NCBI GenBank assembly: GCA_900542065.1
Contig: UQLU01000005.1
Location: 1 to 64,000 of the forward strand
DNA: 64,000 nt
Direction of reading: 5' to 3'
Source: an uncultured Eggerthella sp.
GTDB lineage: Bacteria; Actinomycetota; Coriobacteriia; Coriobacteriales; Eggerthellaceae
In this document: positions 43,105 to 51,595 of the stretch, one piece after another
How positions within the stretch are numbered: the first letter of the stretch is position 1
Layout: the number at the start of each line of letters is the position of its first letter
Program-made: the position numbers and the translations under genes
Notes under the pieces: model-generated
What the model saw: the letters and a program-made list of their open reading frames with translations, nothing else
Database searches by the model: none
Told to the model about the DNA's origin: nothing

Positions 43105-44226
43105 TCACCCCAGCAGAATCAGAACGCCCATAATAAATAGAACAGTCAAAACAGCAAAGGCGCCAACAAGTATCCATGTTGTCGGGCGTGCCCAATTAAA
43201 CGTCCAGCCAATTCCAAAACGTTCTGGCACTACAATGCTGGAATCTTTGCCGTTGCAGTAGAAAATTCCCAACTTCCAGTACATATCGTTATCACTTGGC
43301 ATTTCGGTTGAATCTTCTAAACGACGCAAAATTCTAGAACCCGACTGCCCATACACCACCGAAAGGACAACAGAACCAACTACGAGAATCAGCACTACCA
43401 CCACAATACAAACCGCTGCCATACCAAGCGACATCCATCCAAGAGCACTGAGCATGAAGGTGATTCCAATCAAGCCCGATACCAACAAACCAGTCACTAA
43501 AAGGAAAATGCTTTGAGCTCGAGCAAAAAGACCGTACGCAAGTGCAGACGTTACGGGGCGCTGTGAATCAATAGAACGCTTTGATCGGAGAATAGTCCAG
43601 TGACAAAACACAAAGCAAGCAACCATAAAAAGCTGCACCAGTATAGGGAAAGCCACTACCCCTGGCGATTTAGGTTCATAGCTGGTAACGTTACCCGCTA
43701 AATCAGAATGCATAGGAATCAAATCGGGCATCAGAGGGTATCCCACAATGCCAATACCAGCAGTAAGAACAATAACCACCAGATAAAGCAAATTCCACTT
43801 AAGCGAAATAGCGCATGGAAGATCCTGTTCGCCTATTACTGCGCTTGATTCTTCGCTATGAGCAACCCAGCCTTCTTTTTTCTTCAGAGAAATGACCTTC
43901 TTGCGGTAATACAGCATAAGCAGAAAAGCAGAAAGCACGGGAACAAAAACTCCGACATTAATGCCTACAAGCATCCAAGAGCCTTGCCCTTTGTCGAGAA
44001 AAAAGCCCACTGCCATGAATACACAAGCAAACAAAGTGATTCCCGCCATAAAAGCTGCATAGCGATGCTGATAAGCGCGTAGACGCGCATCGTGTCGTGC
44101 AGATTCTGGAACAGTAACTGTAAAGCATTCCTGCTTTTTCATCAGCCAAGGAGTAACCGCAAGAAACAACCCCATAAGAGCAACTATGATTTCAAAAGCG
44201 ATAACAAACCCCATAAAGCTATTCAT
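43105..44226 (-). CDS. DUF1648/DUF5808 membrane protein
   Basis: 373 aa from ATG 44226 (MNSFMGFVIAFEIIVAL), one base after the gntR stop. About nine helices. The LMPDLIPMHSDLAGN segment is the DUF1648 signature, and DNDMYWKLGIFYCNGKDSSIVVPERFG near the C-terminus is DUF5808. Such proteins accompany GntR regulators of the YtrA type. The middle gene of a GntR-membrane protein-CPBP operon. Confidence 0.82.
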   Translation of the reverse strand: MNSFMGFVIAFEIIVALMGLFLAVTPWLMKKQECFTVTVPESARHDARLRAYQHRYAAFMAGITLFACVFMAVGFFLDKGQGSWMLVGINVGVFVPVLSAFLLMLYYRKKVISLKKKEGWVAHSEESSAVIGEQDLPCAISLKWNLLYLVVIVLTAGIGIVGYPLMPDLIPMHSDLAGNVTSYEPKSPGVVAFPILVQLFMVACFVFCHWTILRSKRSIDSQRPVTSALAYGLFARAQSIFLLVTGLLVSGLIGITFMLSALGWMSLGMAAVCIVVVVLILVVGSVVLSVVYGQSGSRILRRLEDSTEMPSDNDMYWKLGIFYCNGKDSSIVVPERFGIGWTFNWARPTTWILVGAFAVLTVLFIMGVLILLG

Positions 44227-44227
44227 G

Positions 44228-44797
44228 TTATTCACCGCCCTTGCCAGAATCAAAACCGAGAACACCTGAAGGATTTTGTTCTAAGATGCCGCTCACATTA
44301 ACGGGCAGCATCGCATAATCCGTCCCACGTAAATCGCTGTTTAAGTAATTACCTTGCGTATCAACGCCAAGTACTCCTACATTGCGCTTAGGGCCAACTA
44401 CCCCTGGATCCTCATAAACACGTGCGATTTGCTTTTTTGTTTCTCCTAGAAACTCTTCAGCACTTCCCCCTGCAGCTTTATGTTCTTCAATCAGATGCTG
44501 AAGCTTTTGACCTATCTGTTCTTGAACCAACGCCGCTTTTGCCTTTGAAGAATCCTGCAAAGGCTCTGCCACAAATGCGCCTGATCGGCCGCGCATAATG
44601 AGGTAACCCTCATCGCGCAAAACGGCATAGGCCTTATTAACCGTATGAAGATTAATTCCAAGATCCGCTGCCAACGAGCGAACACTGGGTAAGCTATCAC
44701 CTGCCCGAAGCTCCCCGCGTGCGATAGCGCCAATAATTTGTGAACGAATTTGAAGATAGAGCGGTTCTTCCGACATTTTTTCTATACGGATAATCAT
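44228..44797 (-). CDS. GntR-family regulator, YtrA type
   Basis: 189 aa. A winged helix at residues 10-75 (PLYLQIRSQIIGAIARGELRAGDSLPSVRSLAADLGI...NKAYAVLRDEGYL) has no large effector domain, which marks the YtrA subgroup. The tail is about 60 residues longer than usual and ends in a Gly/Asn-rich low-complexity region. Repression of its own operon is expected through the half-sites upstream (44853-44884). Confidence 0.87.
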   Translation of the reverse strand: MIIRIEKMSEEPLYLQIRSQIIGAIARGELRAGDSLPSVRSLAADLGINLHTVNKAYAVLRDEGYLIMRGRSGAFVAEPLQDSSKAKAALVQEQIGQKLQHLIEEHKAAGGSAEEFLGETKKQIARVYEDPGVVGPKRNVGVLGVDTQGNYLNSDLRGTDYAMLPVNVSGILEQNPSGVLGFDSGKGGE

Positions 44798-44852
44798 TGC
44801 TCCCCCTGCCCCAACAACGCAATCGAAATCTTATCCTGCGGATAGCATTCTT

Positions 44853-44884
44853 TTGTTATATTTGGAGTATAACAGATATAACAA
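44853..44884 (-). promoter_or_regulatory. Probable GntR operator
   Basis: Three half-sites occur in 32 bp: TTGTTATA (44853-44860), TATAACA (44868-44874) and TATAACAA (44877-44884). The first pairs with either of the others, with spacers of 7 or 16 nt. It lies about 55 nt upstream of the GntR gene. Confidence 0.55.
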
Positions 44885-45088
44885 TAATTGTCGCAGGAGT
44901 TACAGAGAAATATGCAGCAGCGGACATCGACACTGTATCTGATAAGGTTTTCCTCTTTTCTTCAACCTAATCCCGCTGTAAGCATTAATTAATTGCCTCC
45001 GCGAACTCAAAAGCGCATTCCTGCATATTTTCAGGTATAATCCCTGTACAGAGGGTATTTTCATCGCTTGCATAATCACATTACTAAA

Positions 45089-45131
45089 CAGATATTCGTT
45101 ATTTGTTGAACAAACGATATCTGCAGATATC
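45089..45131 (+). promoter_or_regulatory. Nested palindromes upstream of sdhC
   Basis: CAGATATTCGTT (45089-45100) is inverted against AACGATATCTG (45113-45123) with one bulged base. The perfect 16-bp palindrome GATATCTGCAGATATC (45116-45131) shares the right arm. They lie 50-90 nt upstream of the sdhC ATG and could be an operator or an mRNA leader switch. Confidence 0.5.
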
Positions 45132-45178
45132 TGCAAAGCGATTTCTATGTCGTTGGGAACGACAGATTGAGGGGGATC

Positions 45179-45808
45179 ATGGAACAAGAATCCACCAAAC
45201 AAAATTACACGCCTTTTATCCGTAAGCTACATTCTTTCGCAGGAGTATTCCCGCTAGGAATCTTTCTTTGTTTCCACATGCTAGTGAACTACTCTGCCAA
45301 CTGGGGCAGCGCACCTTATGACACCATGGGATCGTTTATGGCGCATATGCCCTACAAAATAGTACTGGAAACATTCATTATCTTTTTGCCTTTGCTCTTC
45401 CATGCAATTTATGGCATGTATCTGGCATTCACCTCAAGTGTTACTGTCGGGCAATATACCTACTTCCGTAACTGGCGCTATGTTTTTCAACGCGTTACCG
45501 GTATTATTGCCTTCCTGTTTGTTGCTTGGCATATTTACGGCACCAAACTACAAGTTGAACTTACGGGAGTGGATCCTAGTTTTGCTATGGTTGCGGGCAT
45601 TGTAGATAACCCCATCGGGCTGGCAGTGTTTGCTCTAGGTCTTCTCTGTTGTGTTTACCACTTTGTAAATGGCCTCTGGACCTTTCTTATTACCTGGGGA
45701 ATTACCTTAACTCCTAAGTCGCAGCAAATTTCTGAATACATCCTTATAGCGCTGTTCTTTGTATTTGCCGCTTTTAGTATGAAGGCACTATTTGCTTTCG
45801 TTTGCTAG
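45179..45808 (+). CDS. sdhC: Succinate dehydrogenase/fumarate reductase, cytochrome b subunit
   Basis: 209 aa from ATG 45179 with GAGGGGG 3-4 nt before it. Five helices, typical of the single-anchor type B complex of Gram-positives with two haems b. Histidines in SFAGVFPLGIFLCFHMLV, LLFHAIYGMYLA, FLFVAWHIYGT and VYHFVNGLWTF are spaced as haem ligands. Links quinone chemistry to the flavoprotein. First of sdhCAB. Confidence 0.9.
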   Translation: MEQESTKQNYTPFIRKLHSFAGVFPLGIFLCFHMLVNYSANWGSAPYDTMGSFMAHMPYKIVLETFIIFLPLLFHAIYGMYLAFTSSVTVGQYTYFRNWRYVFQRVTGIIAFLFVAWHIYGTKLQVELTGVDPSFAMVAGIVDNPIGLAVFALGLLCCVYHFVNGLWTFLITWGITLTPKSQQISEYILIALFFVFAAFSMKALFAFVC

Positions 45809-45929
45809 TTATCCCCCTATCGCGCTTTTTACTTGAAGCCAGCGAACAACAAAACACGACATTAAACATTTCATAACAAATTTCCGTTGCAGCAAATAAC
45901 AGCAACGATACATTTCGAGAGGAACCCAG

Positions 45930-47702
45930 ATGAGTAAAGGAACTATAGCAGTAGTTGGCGGTGGACTTGCAGGGTTAATGGCAACCCTAAAGATTGTAGA
46001 AGCGGGCTTGAATGTCGACCTGTTTTCACTCGTCCCTGTTAAACGATCCCATTCCGCCTGCGCTCAAGGCGGCATAAACGCTGCTCTTGATACTAAAGGC
46101 GAAGGTGATTCGATCGATGAACATTTCGACGACACTATATATGGTGGCGACTTTTTAGCAAACCAGCATCAAGTACGAGGCATGGTTGAAGCTGCTCCGC
46201 GTATTGTGCATATGTTTGATCGCATGGGAGTTATGTTCAACCGCACACCTGAAGGGCTTCTAGATTTACGTCGCTTTGGCGGAACACAAAAGCGACGTAC
46301 TGCTTTTGCAGGCGCAACCACAGGCCAGCAGCTTCTCTACGCCTTAGACGAACAAGTACGCGCTCAAGAAGTCGAAGGCAAGGTGCGCGTTTATGAAGGC
46401 TGGGAATTTGTTTCTGCAATTCTTAACGATGGAATCTGTTGCGGTATTACTGCTCAAAATCTAGCTTCCATGGAAATAAAGGCCTTCCCCGCCGATGCCG
46501 TAATTATTGCAACGGGTGGCTGCGGTGCAGTATTTGGCAAATCAACCAATTCCACTATCAACACAGGCTACGCTGCTGCACGCGTTTACAAACAAGGTGC
46601 CCTTTACGCCAATGGTGAATTTGTCCAAATTCACCCCACAGCTATTCCTGGTGAAGATAAAAACCGCCTTATCAGCGAATCTGCTCGTGGCGAAGGTGGT
46701 CGCGTCTGGACTTACAAAGATGGAAAACCCTGGTACTTCCTGGAAGAAAAATATCCCGCTTATGGCAATTTAGTTCCCCGAGATATTGCCGCACGAGAAA
46801 TATTTGATGTATGCGTGAACCAGCATCTAGGCATAGACGGAAAGAACGTGGTGTATCTGGATGTATCGCACATAAAGCCAGAACTGCTTGATGTAAAACT
46901 GGGCGGCATCTTGGATATTTACGAAAAGTTCGTAGGAGACGACCCCCGCAAAGTTCCCATGCGTGTTGCACCGAGCGTTCATTATTCTATGGGTGGCCTT
47001 TGGGTAGATATCAACCAGCACACCTCCATTCCTGGTTTATTTGCAGCTGGTGAATGCGACTTCTCCCAGCACGGCGCCAACCGCCTTGGAGCAAATTCAC
47101 TCCTTTCTGCAGTATATGCAGGATCGGTCGCAGGGCCCTCTGCTGCACACTATGTTTTAGGGCTTGCCGAAGATGGATCGTCCAAGGGAGGCGTGGCATC
47201 TTCATCGCAAGTCTACGACGCAGCCGTTAGCCAGGATGTCGCCGAATACGAGCATCTCTTACGGCTCGATGGTAGCGAAAACCCCTATGCGCTTCATGAA
47301 GAAATGGGCGAGCTTATGACAAAAAATGTAACCGTAGTTCGTCACAACAAAAACCTTGAGCAAACGCTAGAGAAACTTGAGGAAATTTCTGGGCGCTATA
47401 AACGCATCGGTGTCCAAGACAAAGCAACCTGGAGCAATACTACGGTACCTTTCGTTCGCCAACTTGGTGGCATGATTGACCTGGCGAAAGTTATTACTAA
47501 GGGTGCGCTCAACCGCAATGAAAGTCGCGGTTCGCATTGCAAGCCAGAATTCCCCGATCGCAACGATGCTGAGTGGCTCAAGACCACTCTTGCTTCCTAT
47601 AACGCAAGCACCGACGGTCCTGATTTGAGTTATGAAGAAGTTGACATTTCGCTGATAAAACCCCGTAAGCGAGACTACACGCACGCAAAGAAGGAGGCAT
47701 AA
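45930..47702 (+). CDS. sdhA: Succinate dehydrogenase/fumarate reductase, flavoprotein subunit
   Basis: 590 aa. The FAD-binding start is VVGGGLAGLMATLKIVEAG. RSHSACAQGGINAAL gives the histidine for covalent FAD attachment, and VHYSMGGLWVD and RLGANSLLSAVYAGSVAG are the active-site and FAD-closing motifs. It fits the Bacillus-type (B) complex. In an anaerobe it probably runs as a fumarate reductase, but sequence does not decide the direction. It ends one base before sdhB. Confidence 0.95.
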   Translation: MSKGTIAVVGGGLAGLMATLKIVEAGLNVDLFSLVPVKRSHSACAQGGINAALDTKGEGDSIDEHFDDTIYGGDFLANQHQVRGMVEAAPRIVHMFDRMGVMFNRTPEGLLDLRRFGGTQKRRTAFAGATTGQQLLYALDEQVRAQEVEGKVRVYEGWEFVSAILNDGICCGITAQNLASMEIKAFPADAVIIATGGCGAVFGKSTNSTINTGYAAARVYKQGALYANGEFVQIHPTAIPGEDKNRLISESARGEGGRVWTYKDGKPWYFLEEKYPAYGNLVPRDIAAREIFDVCVNQHLGIDGKNVVYLDVSHIKPELLDVKLGGILDIYEKFVGDDPRKVPMRVAPSVHYSMGGLWVDINQHTSIPGLFAAGECDFSQHGANRLGANSLLSAVYAGSVAGPSAAHYVLGLAEDGSSKGGVASSSQVYDAAVSQDVAEYEHLLRLDGSENPYALHEEMGELMTKNVTVVRHNKNLEQTLEKLEEISGRYKRIGVQDKATWSNTTVPFVRQLGGMIDLAKVITKGALNRNESRGSHCKPEFPDRNDAEWLKTTLASYNASTDGPDLSYEEVDISLIKPRKRDYTHAKKEA

Positions 47703-47703
47703 C

Positions 47704-48498
47704 ATGTCTTCGCAAAATACACAGACACAAAATAAAACCACTGCGCAGAAAACTATTCGCCTCATAATCAAGCGTCAAGATGGTCCTGATGCCAAACCTT
47801 ATACCCAGGAGTTTGAAATCCCCTACCGACCACGCATGAATGTGGTTTCCTGCCTTATGGAAATTCGCAAGCATCCTATTACCGCACAAGGAAAATCAAC
47901 CACTCCTGTAGTTTGGGAAAGCGTATGTCTTGAAGAAGTTTGTGGCGCGTGCTCGATGATAATTAACGGGGTTCCCCGTCAGGCTTGCTCTGCATTAGTG
48001 GATAGTCTAAAACAGCCAATCAAACTTGAACCGCTTTCCAAATTCCCTCTCGTGCGCGATTTAAAAGTTGATCGAACGAAGCTTTTTGACGCGCTCAAGC
48101 GCATACATGGCTGGATCGACATTGACGGACCCTTTGATTTAGGACCAGGCCCTCGTATGCCAGAACGTAAACGTCGCTGGGCTTATGAGCTTTCAAAATG
48201 CATGACCTGCGGATGCTGTTATGAAGCATGCCCTAACTGCAATTCGCGCAACGACTTCATGGGTCCTCATGCAATTTCTCAAGTTCGCCTCTTCAATGCG
48301 CATCCCACAGGCGCCATGCATAAAGAAGTGCGGCTTTCAGCTATCATGGGTCCTGACGGAATAACTTCGTGCGGAAATGCACAGAACTGTGTTCGCGTGT
48401 GCCCGAAAGATATTCCTCTCACTACTTCGATTGCCCATATGAATCGCGAAACTTTCAAGCAAAGCTTAAAGAACGCTTTTGGAGGATTTGAGGACTAA
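47704..48498 (+). CDS. sdhB: Succinate dehydrogenase/fumarate reductase, iron-sulfur subunit
   Basis: 264 aa. N-terminal [2Fe-2S] cluster Cys (CLEEVCGACSM... then C), then CMTCGCCYEACPNC and CGNAQNCVRVCPKDIP for [4Fe-4S] and [3Fe-4S] clusters. It passes electrons from FAD to the cytochrome b subunit. The order C-A-B is that of type B complexes. Confidence 0.95.
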   Translation: MSSQNTQTQNKTTAQKTIRLIIKRQDGPDAKPYTQEFEIPYRPRMNVVSCLMEIRKHPITAQGKSTTPVVWESVCLEEVCGACSMIINGVPRQACSALVDSLKQPIKLEPLSKFPLVRDLKVDRTKLFDALKRIHGWIDIDGPFDLGPGPRMPERKRRWAYELSKCMTCGCCYEACPNCNSRNDFMGPHAISQVRLFNAHPTGAMHKEVRLSAIMGPDGITSCGNAQNCVRVCPKDIPLTTSIAHMNRETFKQSLKNAFGGFED

Positions 48499-48525
48499 AA
48501 CCTTGCCTCGTGCTACCATTTGCCC

Positions 48526-48930
48526 ATGAATGATTTCGACAGAAGATGGCAGCGCATTTCCCAGTTGCTCTCCATGGAAGCAACGGGCAAAGAGCGTCCT
48601 ATGTTTTCTAGCGGTCGTACACTTTTTGGTATCAAAAGCACCGCCGAAGAAAAGATGGATCAATTCGCCCGCGAAATCGAAGAAGAGCACGCCGCCAAAC
48701 GAAAAGCTGCACGCGAAGCAGAAAACAAAGCTAGCCAGACGGACAAAAAACAAGAGATGCCCGACACCTCTACTACTCGCTTCGTTGCGAGCAACGCCTA
48801 TATTCGTTCTTCAGTAGAGGAACTTACCGATCGCGCGCTTAAACAAGCAATTCGCGATGCCAACAAAAAGCTCGAAGAGGACTACAAGTCAGGGAAAACT
48901 ACTAAGCGCAAAAAGTTTAATGCCGAATAG
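48526..48930 (+). CDS. Conserved-looking hydrophilic protein, unknown
   Basis: 134 aa from ATG 48526 (a TTG at 48520 is an alternative), 27 nt after sdhB, so probably cotranscribed. It is very charged, with a Lys/Glu/Ala-rich predicted helix (AREIEEEHAAKRKAAREAENKA), then VASNAYIRSSVEELTDRALKQAIRDAN and a basic C-terminus. No membrane segment, no signal peptide, no recognised family. An assembly or partner role for the enzyme is only a guess from position. Confidence 0.5.
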   Translation: MNDFDRRWQRISQLLSMEATGKERPMFSSGRTLFGIKSTAEEKMDQFAREIEEEHAAKRKAAREAENKASQTDKKQEMPDTSTTRFVASNAYIRSSVEELTDRALKQAIRDANKKLEEDYKSGKTTKRKKFNAE

Positions 48931-49009
48931 AAACCGAATAGAAGCCAAACAGGAGCGCACCGCAATTGCCGTCTAAAGTGCTGCGCTTTGCTTTGCATAC
49001 AGCGCCCGA

Positions 49010-49741
49010 CTAATCCACGATACCCAATGGGTTGTACGCTTTGCGATACAGAAAGCCTACATGGTCGTCCATAAATTGGCAGATATTACCAATAGTGAAC
49101 ACGCACAAAACCGTGCCAATACCCACGCCAATAATATGACCCAACATAATGAGTGCCAAAGCTATAGCAATAATTAAACGAAGCGCATCGTTGAGCCATT
49201 TGCCTCGCCCAAAAGGCAATCCCGTAATTTTGCAAAGCGCCTGAGTAAATCCATCGGGAGGATTAGGCACAAAATTCATGCTCATTACCATGCTTACGCC
49301 CACTCCCGTAAACATAATGCCGAGAATAAGCATTATGCTTCCCATCAACATATCTGGGTTTTGGAAAAACCATAAAATACCTGATGAAATGCAGTAGTCA
49401 AACATGTCTACCAATAAGCCCATTACAAAAGAAAAAGGAATTTGCAGCGCTATGCGCAGGGTTAACTTACGGAAAACTATGATCTGAATAATAACGTCAA
49501 TGATGTAGAGCAACATACATCCTTGACCAAGAGTAATTCCTGATGCCTCACTGAAAACAAAGGGGATGCAATTTACCGTAGAAACACCCATATCGCAACG
49601 AGTATTCAACACAACGCCGAACGCTAAAAACAATGCGCCAATAACATAGATACTAAAACGCAACGGAAGGACGTTTACCTTTGCGTCTTCAGAACGCGGT
49701 AATTCTTCTTTTGTATTCTTACGAATCTTTTTTACTGCCAA
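49010..49741 (-). CDS. YczE/YitT-like membrane protein
   Basis: 243 aa with six or seven helices. The start is a TTG at 49741 with GAGAGG 6 nt before it. VVLNTRCDMGVSTVNCIPFVFSEASGITLG and the second-half VGVSMVMSMNFVPNPPDGFTQALC are the repeat of the YczE/YitT/YyaS group. Function of this group is unknown. Confidence 0.8.
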   Translation of the reverse strand: MAVKKIRKNTKEELPRSEDAKVNVLPLRFSIYVIGALFLAFGVVLNTRCDMGVSTVNCIPFVFSEASGITLGQGCMLLYIIDVIIQIIVFRKLTLRIALQIPFSFVMGLLVDMFDYCISSGILWFFQNPDMLMGSIMLILGIMFTGVGVSMVMSMNFVPNPPDGFTQALCKITGLPFGRGKWLNDALRLIIAIALALIMLGHIIGVGIGTVLCVFTIGNICQFMDDHVGFLYRKAYNPLGIVD

Positions 49742-50046
49742 AATTAACCTCTCAAATCTCGCACTATTTTATAAGCGCAATTCGAGAAGCGTTCAAGGGC
49801 TTCGCTTGATAATCAACGAGGAGTCCGTAAATCATAAATCACATATACGCCAAAGCGCTCCTTAGGTTATACACTTTGACAGAACAGGACACGACATGAT
49901 GAATTTTAAATAAACGACATATCGTCCTTTACTAAGGCTTAACTTATCTTACTGTTGTTAAACAACTAGTTAGCGAGACAGTGACGTCTGTGATAGAGTG
50001 AAAACAAAACTGGTATTTCCAATGTTTTGTAAGGGTTGAAGTAACA
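49742..50046. promoter_or_regulatory. Region between the YczE-like and TetR genes, with a dyad
   Basis: 305 nt. It contains an imperfect palindrome ACTGTTGT-TAA-ACAACTAGT (49951-49970), 77 nt before the TetR ATG. That is a fair operator for an autoregulated TetR protein. No gene is supported. Confidence 0.45.
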
Positions 50047-50691
50047 ATGTCCGAATTCATCCGCGCTCGCAGCAGCGAACAAAAAGCGCAACGTCTTGAA
50101 GAAATTAAACAGGTAGCAGAACAGCAGTTCTCGCAACATCCTTATCACGAAATTACCCTTACCACTATCGCAAATGATTTAGGCTGGTCTCGCGCCAATT
50201 TGTACAAATACGTAACTACAAAGGAAGAAATCTTTCTTTCTATCATGGCAGAAAAATTCCAAGCCTATGCAGATGCTCTCTCCGCTGCTCTGCCTGAAGG
50301 CTGCGGCTTTAGCGCGGAAGTGGTTGCTGAAGTATGGGCAGGCATCGCTAATGCTCATCGAGATTATTTCCGCTATGGAGACATCTTAAACAGCATTGTA
50401 GAAACCAATGTAAGCGTCGAAAAACTAGCCGATTTCAAGCGTGTGTACTACGAGGGAGTCAATAAACTTACTCCCCAATTAGTTTCAATCCTAGGAATCA
50501 AAGAAGAACATATAGAAAAATTCGTTACTACTATTTATTACCAAGGCGTTGGCTTATGCGGCTGGTGCCAAAATAATCCTCTTGTTCATGAAGCTCTAAA
50601 ACAGCTACAAATAAAAAGACCAGAACTCGACTTCAAAGCAGAAATGCGCGACTTCATTTCTATGTGCATTGCCTGGTATCAGCAGAAATAA
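50047..50691 (+). CDS. TetR/AcrR-family regulator
   Basis: 214 aa. The N-terminal helix-turn-helix (KQVAEQQFSQHPYHEITLTTIANDLGWSRANLYKYVTTKEEIFLSIMAE) is typical. The all-helical C-terminus is the variable ligand domain. Target genes are unknown: the following PHP gene is 21 nt away and may be cotranscribed, and the divergent YczE-like gene is another candidate target. Confidence 0.9.
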   Translation: MSEFIRARSSEQKAQRLEEIKQVAEQQFSQHPYHEITLTTIANDLGWSRANLYKYVTTKEEIFLSIMAEKFQAYADALSAALPEGCGFSAEVVAEVWAGIANAHRDYFRYGDILNSIVETNVSVEKLADFKRVYYEGVNKLTPQLVSILGIKEEHIEKFVTTIYYQGVGLCGWCQNNPLVHEALKQLQIKRPELDFKAEMRDFISMCIAWYQQK

Positions 50692-50712
50692 TAACGAGCA
50701 AGGAGCATCCTG

Positions 50713-51546
50713 ATGAGCAGCATCAAACTGGTAGATTGTCATACGCATACCGTTTTTTCTGATGGGGCTAGTACCCTTGAAGAAAACATGGAAGCTGCTC
50801 TTGGTGCTGGCATAACTACTATTGCCTGTACTGACCACTGGGGAAAGCCAGATTTTATCGACTACTCAATCAAAGCAAAAGAACTTTCTCGCTATCTTTC
50901 GTCTGTCGCTGAACTGCGAAACAAGTATCCCTCACTTGAAATTGTTTCAGGACTTGAAGCTGATTGGTATTCAGGTTGCGAGGCCGATCTTCGCACTATT
51001 CGCGCAGACTTTGATGGCACAAAAGACCACCGCCCTACTTTTTTGCTTGGATCGGTGCATTTCTTACAAGAAGAACCCATCGATTGGGACGAGCACACGG
51101 ATATTTGGGACGAGCTCGGCACCAATGCTCTTTGGTGCTTCTATGCAAAAGAATGGTGCACAGCTGCCACCAGTGGCCTTTTTGATTCAATGGCCCACCC
51201 CGACCTACCTCGCCTTTTAAGTACCAAAGGTTATGTGCCCACTATTGACCTAACGCCTCTCTATAAAGAAATGGCAGAGGCAGCACGCGCTGGCGGCGTT
51301 CATGTAGAAATTAATACCGCAGGGCTTATTAAAGGCTTCAATGATTTTTATCCCCGCAAAGCACTTCTGAGCGAATTCTTTGCTGCAGGAGTACCTCTCA
51401 CGGTTGGATCAGATGCCCATCTGCACACGCGCATCGGCGCCAATATCGAAGACGCTTATAGATACGCGCGCAGCGTAGGCTACACCAGCATTGATGCACC
51501 CACGCAATATGGCGCTTGGCGATCAATTTCGATCGAAAACCTCTAA
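50713..51546 (+). CDS. PHP-domain phosphoesterase, histidinol-phosphatase (HisK) type
   Basis: 277 aa. The four PHP motifs appear in order: VDCHTHTVFSDG (metal His residues H10 and H12), ACTDHWG, the central H in FLLGSVHFL, and TVGSDAHLHTRIG at the end. AAGGAG precedes the ATG. It is the histidinol-phosphatase branch by general look, but no other his gene is in the window, so another phosphomonoester or diester may be the substrate. Confidence 0.83.
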   Translation: MSSIKLVDCHTHTVFSDGASTLEENMEAALGAGITTIACTDHWGKPDFIDYSIKAKELSRYLSSVAELRNKYPSLEIVSGLEADWYSGCEADLRTIRADFDGTKDHRPTFLLGSVHFLQEEPIDWDEHTDIWDELGTNALWCFYAKEWCTAATSGLFDSMAHPDLPRLLSTKGYVPTIDLTPLYKEMAEAARAGGVHVEINTAGLIKGFNDFYPRKALLSEFFAAGVPLTVGSDAHLHTRIGANIEDAYRYARSVGYTSIDAPTQYGAWRSISIENL

Positions 51547-51595
51547 CAGTCACTCCAAAAAGCAGACTAATAGTGAACATTATGGGGTCGACATC

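Larger units (their letters stand above)
44798..45178. other. Divergent regulatory region between the GntR operon and sdhC
   Basis: 380 nt with no supported gene. It holds the GntR half-sites, then the nested palindromes before sdhC. Confidence 0.5.
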
